Assembly (NCBI RefSeq): GCF_900109565.1
Contig: NZ_FNZZ01000006.1
Span: 152,167 to 216,166 of the forward strand
Direction of reading: 5' to 3'
Source of the DNA: Sphingomonas palmae
GTDB taxonomy: Bacteria; Pseudomonadota; Alphaproteobacteria; Sphingomonadales; Sphingomonadaceae
DNA length: 64,000 bases
Position 1 is the first letter of the stretch. Each line of letters begins with the position of its first letter. A program made the position numbers and the translations under genes. Shown piece after piece: positions 26,393-35,215 of this stretch. The notes below the pieces were generated by a model that saw nothing but the letters and a program-made list of their open reading frames with translations, did no database searches and was not told the origin of the DNA.

Positions 26393-27673
26393 GTGAGCCA
26401 AGACCGCGGCCACCGACTTCGCTCGATCCTTGGTGGATCGGCGGGTAATCTCGTCGAATGGTACGACTGGTACGCTTACTCGTCGTTCACGCTCTATTTT
26501 GCCGGGCAGTTCTTTCCCGCGGCCGATCAGACGACCCAGCTGCTGAATAGCGCGATCGTCTTCGCGGTCGGGTTCGTCATGCGGCCGGTCGGGGGATGGG
26601 TGATGGGCATCTACGCCGACCGGCGCGGGCGTAAGGCGGGGCTGACATTGTCGGTGACGCTGATGTGCGCGGGCTCGCTGCTAATCGCCGTGACGCCGAC
26701 CTATGCGTCGATCGGGTGGCTCGCACCCATAATCCTGACACTCGCGCGGCTGATGCAAGGGCTGTCGGTCGGCGGCGAATATGGTGCGAGCGCGACGTAC
26801 CTTTCCGAGATGGCGGGGCGCGAACGCCGCGGGTTCTTCTCCAGTTTCCAATATGTCACGCTGATCGCGGGACAGCTGACCGCATTGTGCGTGCTCCTGC
26901 TGCTCCAGTCGGTGATGAGCGAAAGTGAGCTTGAGGCATGGGGCTGGCGCATCCCGTTCGCGATCGGCGGCGTGCTGGCGGTGGCGGTGTTCTGGTTGCG
27001 CCGCAGGTTGGCCGAGACGGAAAGCTTCGAGAATGCGAGGAACGCGGGCGACGGGCGATCAGGGTTGCTGGCACTGCTGCGGCAGCACCCGCGCGAGTTC
27101 GTGACGGTTCTGCTGCTGACCGCTGGCGGAACGCTCGCCTTCTACGCTTACTCAATCTACATGCAGAAATTCCTCGCCAATTCGGCGGGCTTTTCGCGCC
27201 AAACCGCGACCTGGATCAGCGCGGGGACGTTGTTCGTCTTCATGTGCCTGCAACCGCTCGCCGGCGCGCTGTCCGATCGGGTCGGGCGCAAGCCGTTGAT
27301 GGTGGCGTTCGGGATTGCGGGTGTCGTATTCACCTGGCCGATCTTCTGGGCGCTGCAGCACACCGACAGCGCGGCGGCGGCGTTCGCCATCGTTCTGTTC
27401 GCGCTCGTGATCGTGACCGGCTACACCTCGATCAACGCGGTGGTGAAGGCGGAGTTGTTCCCGGCACACATACGCGCGCTTGGCGTCGCGTTCCCGTACG
27501 CGGTCGCGAACGCGCTGTTCGGCGGGACGGCTGAGGCGGTCGCGCTTAAGTTCAAGCAGGCTGGATGGGAGCAGGGTTTCTACTGGTATCTGACCGCGAT
27601 GATTGCGGTGTCGCTCGTCACCTATCTCCGAATGCCGGACACGCGCACAACGAGCCGCATCATCGAGGACTAA
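26393..27673 (+). CDS. MFS dicarboxylate/α-ketoglutarate permease-like (MHS family)
   Basis: A 426-residue permease closely matching the KgtP/ProP subgroup. GNLVEWYDWYAYSSF in helix 1, GIYADRRGRKAGL in loop 2–3, GLSVGGEYGASATYLSEMA in helix 4 and ALSDRVGRKPLM in loop 8–9 are all subgroup signatures. It probably imports a carboxylate with protons; α-ketoglutarate is a guess from family. It starts with GTG immediately after a short leader-like ORF. It converges on the 2Fe-2S gene with a 14-bp overlap of the 3' ends. Confidence 0.88.
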   Translation: MSQDRGHRLRSILGGSAGNLVEWYDWYAYSSFTLYFAGQFFPAADQTTQLLNSAIVFAVGFVMRPVGGWVMGIYADRRGRKAGLTLSVTLMCAGSLLIAVTPTYASIGWLAPIILTLARLMQGLSVGGEYGASATYLSEMAGRERRGFFSSFQYVTLIAGQLTALCVLLLLQSVMSESELEAWGWRIPFAIGGVLAVAVFWLRRRLAETESFENARNAGDGRSGLLALLRQHPREFVTVLLLTAGGTLAFYAYSIYMQKFLANSAGFSRQTATWISAGTLFVFMCLQPLAGALSDRVGRKPLMVAFGIAGVVFTWPIFWALQHTDSAAAAFAIVLFALVIVTGYTSINAVVKAELFPAHIRALGVAFPYAVANALFGGTAEAVALKFKQAGWEQGFYWYLTAMIAVSLVTYLRMPDTRTTSRIIED

Positions 27674-28196
27674 GCGCGGGGGTTGCGCGAGCCGCGTCCG
27701 CGGGATCGATGCCGGGGCGCGCGCCGGCGGGGATCACTTCATCGCCGCGCATGGCGCGCCCGGCGCGCTGAATCGCGGCCACCAGCCGCGGGTAGATACC
27801 ACAAGGGCAGACGTTGGTGATCGCGGACCTGATCTGCTCCTCGCTCGCCAGCGTGTTGCGCTTGAGCAGCGCGGCCGCCGCCATGACGATGCCGGGGATG
27901 CAGAATCCGCACTGCGTCACGTTCTCCGCCAGAAGCGCCAACTGGACGGGGTGATCGCGTTCGCGCGCGAGCCCCTCGATCGTGGTCACGAACGCACCCT
28001 CGCAGCGCGATAGCGGAATTTGGCACGAACGCACCGCGCGGCCGTCCACGTCGACCGTGCACGCACCACAGCTACCCGTCCCGCAGCCGTACTTCGCGCC
28101 CGTCAGGTTGGAGCCGTCGCGTAGCGCCCACAGCAGCGGCGTATCCGCGACCATCAGATACTCGACCGGTTCGTTGTTCACGGTTAGACGCGTCAT
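27660..28196 (-). CDS. (2Fe-2S)-binding small subunit of a xanthine-oxidase-type dehydrogenase
   Basis: A 178-residue protein with two [2Fe-2S] clusters. The plant-type cluster is GCGTGSCGACTV plus a later Cys (RSCQIPL), and the helical cluster is QCGFCIPGIV plus NVCPCG. This is the small subunit of isoquinoline 1-oxidoreductase/aldehyde-oxidase-type molybdoenzymes. The catalytic molybdopterin subunit normally sits next to it, but here both neighbours are sugar or acid permeases. The C-terminal 30 residues (Ala/Pro-rich) exceed the usual length. ATG 28196 is used; an ATG four codons upstream is possible. Confidence 0.85.
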   Translation of the reverse strand: MTRLTVNNEPVEYLMVADTPLLWALRDGSNLTGAKYGCGTGSCGACTVDVDGRAVRSCQIPLSRCEGAFVTTIEGLARERDHPVQLALLAENVTQCGFCIPGIVMAAAALLKRNTLASEEQIRSAITNVCPCGIYPRLVAAIQRAGRAMRGDEVIPAGARPGIDPADAARATPALSPR

Positions 28197-28295
28197 GGAC
28201 GGTGTCATAGCGCATGTCGCGGGCTGACAACTGCTTTGTTGGGACAAGAGGGGCGACGCGCCGCGGGCGCGATCGGTGAGGGGAGTGACGGGCGT

Positions 28296-29582
28296 ATGCA
28301 GGCAATGAATTCGGCTCCGGCGGCGAGCGGGGATGCGAGCCACGGGTACGACGCGCCGGATTTGCGCATCTTCGTCTTCGCGCTGTTCTTCATCTTCGGC
28401 GGTATCACCAGCCTGAACGACATCATCATTCCGAAGCTGAAGGAGCTGTTCACGCTCACCCACGCCTCGGCGATGCTGGTGCAGACGGCGTTCTTCTTCG
28501 CCTACGCATTGTTCTCGCTGCCTGCCGCGGGGATCGTGCGGCGGTTCGGCTATATGCGGACCGCCTCGATCGGGCTGGTGACGATGACGGCAGGGTGTCT
28601 GCTGTTCATTCCGGCGTCGGCCAACGCCGCGTTCGGGCTGTTCCTAGTCGCGCTGTTCGTGCTGGGCGCCGGCATCACCATCGTGCAGGTGGTCGCCAAC
28701 CCGCTGATCTCGCTGTTGGGCAAGCCGCAGAGCGCGTCGAGCCGGCTGACCTTCGCGCAGGGGTTCAACTCGCTCGGCACCACGCTCTTCCCGCTCGCGG
28801 GATCGGCGCTGATCCTGGGCGGGCTCGCCAACCAGAGCGCATCGACGCTGACCGGCGCGGCGCTCGACGCCTACCGCGCGGAGAGTTCGCGCACGATCGT
28901 CCACACTTATCTGGGGCTCGCGGTCGCGCTGCTGGTGATCGCCGCCGTCGTGTGGACGCGGCGCAACCGGTTGAACGAGGAGCAGGAAGACGCGGGCAGC
29001 ATCTTCCACGCGTTGACGCTGCTCAAGCGTCCGCGTTTCGCCTGGGGCGTGGCCTGCATCTTCCTCTACGTCGGCGCCGAGGTTTCGATCGGGTCGCTGA
29101 TCGTCAATTACCTGATGCAGCCGAGTGTCTGGGGTGTCGCCGACAAGGTCGCGGGCGACCATGTGCCGTTCTACTGGGGCGGGGCGCTCGTCGGGCGCTT
29201 CATCGGCGCCTGGGTGCTGACCAAGGTGTCGCCGGGCAAGGTGCTGGCAGCGGTCGCGGCGGGCGCGATCACGCTGATACTGATCTCCGCCAATGCGCAG
29301 GGCGCGATCGCGGGCTGGTCGCTGCTGGCGATCGGGCTGGTCAATTCGATCATGTTCCCGACGATCTTCTCGCTCGCCAGCGAAGGGCTGGGCAAGCGTG
29401 CGGCGGAAGGGTCGGGCGTCATCGCGACCGCGATCGTCGGTGGCGCGATCGTGCCCTATTTGACCGGGCAGCTCGCCGACACGAGCGGCAGTCTGCAGTT
29501 CGCGCTGGTCCTGCCGGCGTTGTGCTACCTCGTCATCGCCGCCTACGGCGTGTTCGCGCGCAAGCCGGTCGTTGTAGCCTGA
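28296..29582 (+). CDS. Sugar MFS transporter (FucP/GluP-like)
   Basis: A 428-residue permease of the fucose/glucose-galactose:H+ symporter family. FFIFGGITSLNDIIIPKLKELF in helix 1 and ANPLISLLGKPQSASSRLTFAQGFNSLGT (split over two helices) are characteristic: the N-D pair and the AQGFNSLGT segment bind sugar and protons in FucP relatives. ATG 28296 follows AGGGGAG by 10 bp, making it a better start than the upstream open frame. No sugar-catabolic gene adjoins, so the substrate is open. Confidence 0.88.
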   Translation: MQAMNSAPAASGDASHGYDAPDLRIFVFALFFIFGGITSLNDIIIPKLKELFTLTHASAMLVQTAFFFAYALFSLPAAGIVRRFGYMRTASIGLVTMTAGCLLFIPASANAAFGLFLVALFVLGAGITIVQVVANPLISLLGKPQSASSRLTFAQGFNSLGTTLFPLAGSALILGGLANQSASTLTGAALDAYRAESSRTIVHTYLGLAVALLVIAAVVWTRRNRLNEEQEDAGSIFHALTLLKRPRFAWGVACIFLYVGAEVSIGSLIVNYLMQPSVWGVADKVAGDHVPFYWGGALVGRFIGAWVLTKVSPGKVLAAVAAGAITLILISANAQGAIAGWSLLAIGLVNSIMFPTIFSLASEGLGKRAAEGSGVIATAIVGGAIVPYLTGQLADTSGSLQFALVLPALCYLVIAAYGVFARKPVVVA

Positions 29583-29593
29583 TCGCAAACGAG

Positions 29594-29623
29594 CCTGCCG
29601 CGAGCGAGATTGCGCGCGGCAGG
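29594..29623. terminator. Hairpin between convergent genes
   Basis: A perfect 9-bp stem (CCTGCCGCG with CGCGGCAGG) closes a 12-base loop in the 61-bp gap between the convergent sugar permease and CaiB-family genes. There is no U-tract on either side, so it may act as a bidirectional transcript-end hairpin rather than a standard intrinsic terminator. Confidence 0.45.
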
Positions 29624-29643
29624 TACAAGGGTTCCCTCGACGA

Positions 29644-30762
29644 TCAATGGCCTAGCGCGGTGATCTCGTCGTCTGCGAAGCCGAGGGTGCGCAGCACGGT
29701 GCGATCGTCGCGGGCCCCGGCCATCTTCGGTGCGACGGTTTCGCTGACCGAGTAGCGCGGGGCGGGGGCCGGTTGCGGCACGCCGCCCGCCTCCACGAAG
29801 GCGCCGCGCGCGACATTGTGCGGGTCGGCGCGCGCCTCGTCGAAGCCGAGCACGGGCGCGAAGCAGATGTCGTGTCCGTCGAACAGCGCGACCCAATCGT
29901 CGCGGGTGCGGGTGCGGAACAGCGCGGTGAGTTCCTGCTTCAAGTCGGGCCAGACGCGCGGGTCCATCTGCCGGTCCCACCGCGCGTCGTCGAGCGCGAG
30001 GACCCGGCGAAATTCGGCGTAGAATTGCGGTTCGATCGCGCCGAGCGAGACGTACTTTCCATCGCTCGTCTCGTAGGTGTCGTAGAAGTGCGCCGCGGTG
30101 TCGAGCAGGTTGGTACCGCGCTCGTCGCGCCAGCGGCCCAGCTTGCGAAAGCCCCACATCATCGACATGAGCAGCGACGAGCCTTCGGTCATCGCCGCGT
30201 CGACCACCTGCCCCTCGCCGGTGCGCTGCGCGTGGAGGAGTGCTGCGAGCATGCCGAAGACGAGGAACATCGCACCGCCGCCGAAATCGCCCGCCAGATT
30301 GATCGGCGGCGTCGGCTTCTCGCCGGCGCGCCCCAGCGCGTGCAGCACGCCTGATAGCGCGATATAGTTGATGTCGTGGCCGGGCTCGTGCGCGCGCGGA
30401 CCGGTCTGTCCCCAGCCCGTCATGCGGCCGTAGACGAGCCGTGGATTGTCGCCGAGCAACACGTCGGGACCTAGGCCGAGCCGCTCCATCACATCGGGGC
30501 GAAATCCCTCGATCAGCGCGTCGGCATCCCGCACGATCCGCCGGACCGCCGCAATCGCGCGTGGGTCTTTGAGGTCGAGCGACAGCGACGTACGGCTGCG
30601 CAGGAGCGGGTCGGCAGCGTCGAGCGTAGCTGCACCGTCTCTCACGCGATCGATGCGGATCACTTCCGCCCCGTGGTCGGCGAGCATCATGCCTGCGAAC
30701 GGTCCGGGGCCGATGCCCGCGAATTCAATCACGCGAATGCCGTGCAATGGTGGTCGCCCCAC
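29644..30762 (-). CDS. CaiB/BaiF CoA-transferase family, α-methylacyl-CoA racemase-like
   Basis: A 372-residue class III CoA-transferase-fold protein. GIRVIEFAGIGPGPFAGMML opens it, LSLDLKDPRAI follows, and GWGQTGPRAHEPGHDINYIAL contains the adjacent His and Asp pair that in AMACR/MCR acts as the two-base racemase couple. The length fits AMACR (about 360–380). It likely epimerises 2-methylacyl-CoA esters in branched-chain or sterol-side-chain oxidation. The GTG start at 30762 has GGGAGGAC upstream. The upstream gap is shared with the phytochrome gene. Confidence 0.87.
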   Translation of the reverse strand: MGRPPLHGIRVIEFAGIGPGPFAGMMLADHGAEVIRIDRVRDGAATLDAADPLLRSRTSLSLDLKDPRAIAAVRRIVRDADALIEGFRPDVMERLGLGPDVLLGDNPRLVYGRMTGWGQTGPRAHEPGHDINYIALSGVLHALGRAGEKPTPPINLAGDFGGGAMFLVFGMLAALLHAQRTGEGQVVDAAMTEGSSLLMSMMWGFRKLGRWRDERGTNLLDTAAHFYDTYETSDGKYVSLGAIEPQFYAEFRRVLALDDARWDRQMDPRVWPDLKQELTALFRTRTRDDWVALFDGHDICFAPVLGFDEARADPHNVARGAFVEAGGVPQPAPAPRYSVSETVAPKMAGARDDRTVLRTLGFADDEITALGH

Positions 30763-31054
30763 GCCGTCCTCCCTTTTTTCCCTCGTGGAGAGCGTAGGGC
30801 GCTCGCTCCCGTCACACAACAAAAGTTACGGCGGGCAGACAAGGGCGTTGCTGGCTGTTGTGAGCGTCGGTATCCGACAGCTCAGCAGGCGAGCTTGGCA
30901 GTATGGATGCACGTTCCGGCTTGGCAATTCCAGATCGGGTCCGCGATCGCGCGCGGACACTAGCGGTGCCGCGCCATTGTGTTCTAGGGCAAGAACATAA
31001 CGTGTGCAGGAGTGGCGTTTGGCGGGCGATGGATTGGCGGCGCGGGAGGTGGGG

Positions 31055-33160
31055 GTGGCAGCCCAGCTAGACCTGACCACGTGCGATCGCGAGCCGATCC
31101 ACATTCCCGGCGCGGTACAGCCGCACGGTCTGTTGCTGATCGCCGAGCCGCAGACGCTGACGATCGTTGCAGGGGCCGGCGACATCGAGGGCGTCCTGTC
31201 GCCCGACTGGCTCGGCCTCACCCTGTCCGACGTGCTCGGCATCGATGTCGCCGCGGTGCTGGAGCGCGCGGCGGCGGGGCCTGGCGGTACCGTGATCGGC
31301 GGCGTGGTGCATGGTCACGACCTCGCCTTCCATCGCTCGGGTGCGTACCTGCTCGCCGAGCTCGAGCCGGTCGACGAGCATGCCCGCGGGGCCGCGGAAA
31401 CGCTCGGCTGGCTCGACGCGACGGCGAGCGGGTTCGAGCGAACGGCGTCGCTGAAAGCATTGTGCGAGCGCGCGGCGGTCGCCTTTCGCACCCTGACCGG
31501 GTTCGATCGGGTGATGGTGTACCGCTTCCTCGACGACGAGGCGGGTTATGTCGTGGCGGAGGATCGCGATCCCTCGCTCGACACGTTCCTCAACCACCAT
31601 TTCCCGGCGAGCGATATCCCGCGGCAGGCGCGCGCGCTCTATGTCCGCAATCGTACGCGCGTCATTCCGACCGTGGAGTACGACCCGCAGCCAATTCGCC
31701 CCGCCGCCTTCGCGGGCGTCGATCTGAGCGACGTGGCGATCCGCAGCGTGTCGCCGATCCACATGCAGTACCTGCGGAACATGGGGGTGGGCGCGTCGGC
31801 GTCGATCTCGATCGTCAAGGACGGCATGCTGTGGGGTTTGATCGCGTGCCATCACCACGCGCCCAAGCGGCTGTCGCGCGACGTGCGAACGGTGGCGGCG
31901 GCGCTGGCGGGCGGGCTTTCGCGGCAGATCACCGCCAAGGAGGAGGCCGAGAGCTATCGCGAGCGGCTGGCGCTCAGGACCGAGGAAGACACGCTGCTCC
32001 CGGCGTTGTTCGGCGACGAGCGGCTCGACCGCGTGCTCGCGCGTCGGCGCGAGGACCTACGGCGTATGATGGGCGCGGACGGCTTCGCGATCGTCGGCGA
32101 GAAGGTGGAGACGACCGGTTTCTGCCCCACCGACGACAAGGTGCGAAAGCTCGCCACATGGGTGGGGCGGCGCGACGATGCGAGCGTGTTCTCGACGCGC
32201 GAACTCGGCGCCGATTGGGAAGATGCGGCGGGGCTGTCGCCGTTCGCGGGCGTGCTGGCGATCAGCTTGCCGCAGGAGCGGCTGACGCTGCTGTGGCTGC
32301 GCGCCGAGGAAGTCGAAGAGGTCGAATGGGCGGGTAACCCGCACAAGGCGGTTCGTCACGATCCGAATGCGACGCTGACGCCGCGTTCCTCGTTCGAGAC
32401 GTGGACGCAGACGGTGCGGGGCCGGGCGCGCCGCTGGACGCTCGAGCAGGTCGATGCCGCGCAACGGTTGCGGCGCATGCTGCGCGAGGCGGGGCTGCTG
32501 GGCGAGTTGCGCCGCGTCAACGCCGACCTGAGCCGCGCAAATGCGGACAAGGACGCCGCGCTGGCGCAGAAGGATCTGCTGATGCGCGAGGTCGACCACC
32601 GCGTGCAGAACAGCCTGCAGCTCGTCGCATCGTTCCTGATGTTGCAGGCACGTGCCGCCGGGCCGGGCGAGGTAGCGGACCAGTTGCAGGAAGCGCGATC
32701 GCGGCTGTCCGCCGTGGCTCTGGTCCACCGCCGGCTCTACCGCGACGACCAGATCGCGACCATCGACCTGTCGCGCTACCTGACCGAATTGCTCGACGAC
32801 ATGCGCACGTCGCTGGGGCGTGACTGGGGCAACCGGCTGTCGGCGGAGCTGGCGCCGGTGCTGATCCCGACTGATCGCGCGGTGAACGTCGGGCTGATCG
32901 CGGCCGAGCTGATCACCAACGCGACGAAATACGCTTACTCGCCCGACCAGCCCGGCCCGATCGAGCTCGTGCTGGAGCAGCACCGCAACAAGCTGCGGCT
33001 GATCGTCGCCGACCAAGGCCGTGGCAAGCAGGGCGATAACGTCGGTTTCGGCAGCCGGATGATGAGCGCGGTGGTGCAGCGGATCGGCGGCGAGGTCGAG
33101 TATCAGGACAATCAGCCTGGCTTACGTGCAGTGCTGACCGCACCGATCGAAGAGGACTGA
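31055..33160 (+). CDS. Bacteriophytochrome sensor kinase (PAS–GAF–PHY–HWE-type HisKA)
   Basis: About 701 residues. Cys10 in TTCDREPIHIPGAVQPHG is the biliverdin attachment site of bacteriophytochromes. The GAF domain shows YRFLDDEAGYVVAEDRD, the invariant FPASDIPRQAR and RSVSPIHMQYLRNMGVGAS. The PHY domain has the tongue-like PRSSFETWTQTVRGRARRW. The output is LMREVDHRVQNSLQLVASFL with ELITNATKYAY, an HWE/HisKA_2-type kinase with no fused receiver. GTG 31055 sits 6 bp after GGGAGG; GTG codons at 31049 and 31004 are alternatives. It converges on the heme oxygenase gene 11 bp away, giving pigment synthesis and photoreceptor in one place. Confidence 0.92.
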   Translation: MAAQLDLTTCDREPIHIPGAVQPHGLLLIAEPQTLTIVAGAGDIEGVLSPDWLGLTLSDVLGIDVAAVLERAAAGPGGTVIGGVVHGHDLAFHRSGAYLLAELEPVDEHARGAAETLGWLDATASGFERTASLKALCERAAVAFRTLTGFDRVMVYRFLDDEAGYVVAEDRDPSLDTFLNHHFPASDIPRQARALYVRNRTRVIPTVEYDPQPIRPAAFAGVDLSDVAIRSVSPIHMQYLRNMGVGASASISIVKDGMLWGLIACHHHAPKRLSRDVRTVAAALAGGLSRQITAKEEAESYRERLALRTEEDTLLPALFGDERLDRVLARRREDLRRMMGADGFAIVGEKVETTGFCPTDDKVRKLATWVGRRDDASVFSTRELGADWEDAAGLSPFAGVLAISLPQERLTLLWLRAEEVEEVEWAGNPHKAVRHDPNATLTPRSSFETWTQTVRGRARRWTLEQVDAAQRLRRMLREAGLLGELRRVNADLSRANADKDAALAQKDLLMREVDHRVQNSLQLVASFLMLQARAAGPGEVADQLQEARSRLSAVALVHRRLYRDDQIATIDLSRYLTELLDDMRTSLGRDWGNRLSAELAPVLIPTDRAVNVGLIAAELITNATKYAYSPDQPGPIELVLEQHRNKLRLIVADQGRGKQGDNVGFGSRMMSAVVQRIGGEVEYQDNQPGLRAVLTAPIEED

Positions 33161-33171
33161 GGTTCGGCTGC

Positions 33172-33690
33172 TCAGACCGGCGCGAGCGCGGGTTCGCCCA
33201 ATCGCGCGGCCTGCGCATAGAGGTCGAAGGTCGCTGCCGCTCCGCTGAGCAATGCGTCGTACCATTCGGCTGAGGCGTCGCGGCCGGCGGCGTCGATCGC
33301 CTCGCGGATCGCGCGCCACTGGCCGGGTCCGTGCGCGGCGGCGAGGTAGCGATGCGGCAGGTCGGAGCCAACCAACCTGGCCAGCATGACGCCGCCGAGC
33401 CGCGACCCCTCCACCACGTAGAGCGCGCCCCACAAACCGGCTTCATCGGTGCAGGCGAATGGCAGCGGCGCTGGCATCCGCTCGCCTAGGTCGGCGAGGT
33501 CGTGTTCCAACAGCGGCGCGCGCGGCGGCAGCGTGCGGGCGAATGCGAGCGCGCCGAGCGCCTGCTCGGCCGCGGGCAGCGCGCGGGCATGCGCGACGAG
33601 GAAGCGGCGATAGTCGTCGCGCTTCGACAGATCATAGCCGCCGAACGCGGCATCGACCGCGTCGTGCGCGGCGCGGGTGGCGTCGCGCAG
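33172..33690 (-). CDS. Biliverdin-producing heme oxygenase (BphO-like), start codon not canonical
   Basis: The frame encodes LRDATRAAHDAVDAAF, where His is the expected proximal heme ligand, then YRRFLVAHARAL and ALYVVEGSRLGGVML, all heme oxygenase features. It would cleave heme to biliverdin for the neighbouring phytochrome. No ATG, GTG or TTG exists in this frame between an upstream in-frame TGA (inside the M20 gene) and the TTG at 33510, which is 3' of the heme-ligand codon. The CTG at 33690 is taken here as a tentative start (172 aa). ACG at 33726, just behind a GGAGA sequence, would give 184 aa. It could also be a gene with a lost start or an assembly error. Confidence 0.7.
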   Translation of the reverse strand: MRDATRAAHDAVDAAFGGYDLSKRDDYRRFLVAHARALPAAEQALGALAFARTLPPRAPLLEHDLADLGERMPAPLPFACTDEAGLWGALYVVEGSRLGGVMLARLVGSDLPHRYLAAAHGPGQWRAIREAIDAAGRDASAEWYDALLSGAAATFDLYAQAARLGEPALAPV

Positions 33691-33712
33691 CCGCGCTACC
33701 GCTGAGGTGCTG

Positions 33713-34945
33713 TCAGTCGAGGCCGTTCTCCAGGAAACGCTCGGCGATCGCGCAGTGCATCGCGATCCCCTTTGCCATGACCGACTCGTCGATCGTCATG
33801 CGGGTGTTGTGAAGCGGCGGGTTGGTGCGCGGATCGGTGCCTTCGGGTGCGACGCCGATGAAGGCCATCGCGCCCGGCACCTCGCGCAGCACGTAGGAGA
33901 AGTCCTCGCCGCCCATCATCGGCGCGGGCATCACCGACCAGCCGTGCTCGCCGCTGATCTCGGTCGCGAGGCCGCGCATCAGCCCGGTCGCGCGGGGGTC
34001 GTTCATGGTGACCGGATAGCCCTCGTCGATGCTCACCTCGGCGGTGCAATCGTGTGCGGCGGCGATGTTCTCGCAGATCTGGCGGAACGCGGCGCGCATC
34101 GCCTCGCGCGTGGTCGGCGACAGCGTACGCAGCGTGCCCATCAGCTTGACCTCTGAAGGAATAATATTGTGCGACGAGCCGGCGTGGATCTGCGTGATCG
34201 TCAGCACGGCGGGATCGGCGACGGGCACGCGGCGCGCGACATGAGCCTGAAGCGCGGTGACGATCGCGCAGGCGACCGGGATCGGATCGACGCACTCGTG
34301 CGGCATCGCGGCGTGTCCACCCCGGCCCTTGATCGTGGCGAGCACGGTGTCGGTCGAGGCGAGCAGCGCGCCTTCGCGGCTGACGAACACGCCGGCGGGC
34401 GCGTTGGGTGAGATGTGGAGCGCGAACGCGGCCTCGGGCCGGGCGACATCGAGCAGGCCGTCCTCGATCATCCAGCGCGCGCCGTGATGACCCTCTTCGC
34501 CCGGCTGGAACATGAACACGATCGTGCCCGACAGTTCGTCGCGGCGGGCACACAATGCCTTGGCGGCGCCGGCGAGCATCGCGGTGTGCGCGTCGTGGCC
34601 GCACGCGTGCATCGCACCGGGGATGGTGGACGCGAAGGGGAGCCCGGTTTCCTCCTCCATCGGCAACGCGTCCATGTCGCCGCGCAGCAGGACCGTGCGG
34701 CCGTTCGAGCCCGCCCCGCCGGCGCGACCGCCGCGCAGGATCGCGACGAAGCCGGTGGTAGAGGTGCTGTCGTGGATCTCGAGCGGCAGGCCGGCGAGCG
34801 CGGCCTTCGCCTTCTCGGTCGTGCGCGGGCAGTGGAGACCGACCTCGGGCTCGGCGTGGATCGCGCGGCGCAGCGCGATCGTGTCGGCGAGCTGCTCGGC
34901 GCCGAGCGCGCTCCAGTCGGTGCGGGTGGCGAGGGTGGCGGTCAT
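33713..34945 (-). CDS. M20 family amidohydrolase (hippurate hydrolase/IAA-amino acid hydrolase type)
   Basis: A 410-residue metallopeptidase of the M20D group. Metal-site motifs are LRGDMDALPM, HACGHDAHTAML, QPGEEGHHGARWMIEDGLL and MMGGEDFSY. A dimerisation insertion lies between about residues 190 and 300 (KGRGGHAAMPH … SSHNIIPSEV). It removes an N-acyl group from amino acids or related amides in the cytoplasm. ATG 34945 follows AAAGGAGC, a strong site. Its stop lies in the region where the heme oxygenase frame begins, so the two are probably coupled. Confidence 0.9.
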   Translation of the reverse strand: MTATLATRTDWSALGAEQLADTIALRRAIHAEPEVGLHCPRTTEKAKAALAGLPLEIHDSTSTTGFVAILRGGRAGGAGSNGRTVLLRGDMDALPMEEETGLPFASTIPGAMHACGHDAHTAMLAGAAKALCARRDELSGTIVFMFQPGEEGHHGARWMIEDGLLDVARPEAAFALHISPNAPAGVFVSREGALLASTDTVLATIKGRGGHAAMPHECVDPIPVACAIVTALQAHVARRVPVADPAVLTITQIHAGSSHNIIPSEVKLMGTLRTLSPTTREAMRAAFRQICENIAAAHDCTAEVSIDEGYPVTMNDPRATGLMRGLATEISGEHGWSVMPAPMMGGEDFSYVLREVPGAMAFIGVAPEGTDPRTNPPLHNTRMTIDESVMAKGIAMHCAIAERFLENGLD

Positions 34946-35127
34946 GCGAACGGCTCCTTTGGCAGCTGTTCTAGGCCCAAGCGCCGCTGCCGCCAAGCCG
35001 CCGGAAGATTACAAAGGTCACACGCCGACGCAGATGCACGGGCGCGCGGGCGGGCGCGCGACCGGGATCATCGATGCGCGACGGGCAAGCTGTAGGACAG
35101 CCTGCTCCCGGCTTGAAGCGGTGAGAA

Positions 35128-35143
35128 GCCGCACCGGTGCGGC
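35128..35143. repeat. Perfect 16-bp GC palindrome
   Basis: GCCGCACC is followed directly by GGTGCGGC. A related imperfect copy (CCGCACCGATGTGCCGG) lies about 40 bp to the right. Both are in the 270-bp gap between the SPOR protein's stop and the M20 gene's start, so they may form the 3' end of the SPOR transcript or be a REP-like element. The rest of this gap shows no gene. Confidence 0.35.
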
Positions 35144-35215
35144 GAAGCGCAGCGCATCGGCGAGGTCACCCCGCACCGATGTGCCGGCCCGACGATCACC
35201 CTCCTCGCAACACGA

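Noticed and set aside
30980..30997. TGTTCT-N6-AGAACA inverted repeat upstream of the phytochrome gene
   Set aside because: Short arms and wide spacer; it does not fit the alphaproteobacterial LexA direct repeat and could be chance.
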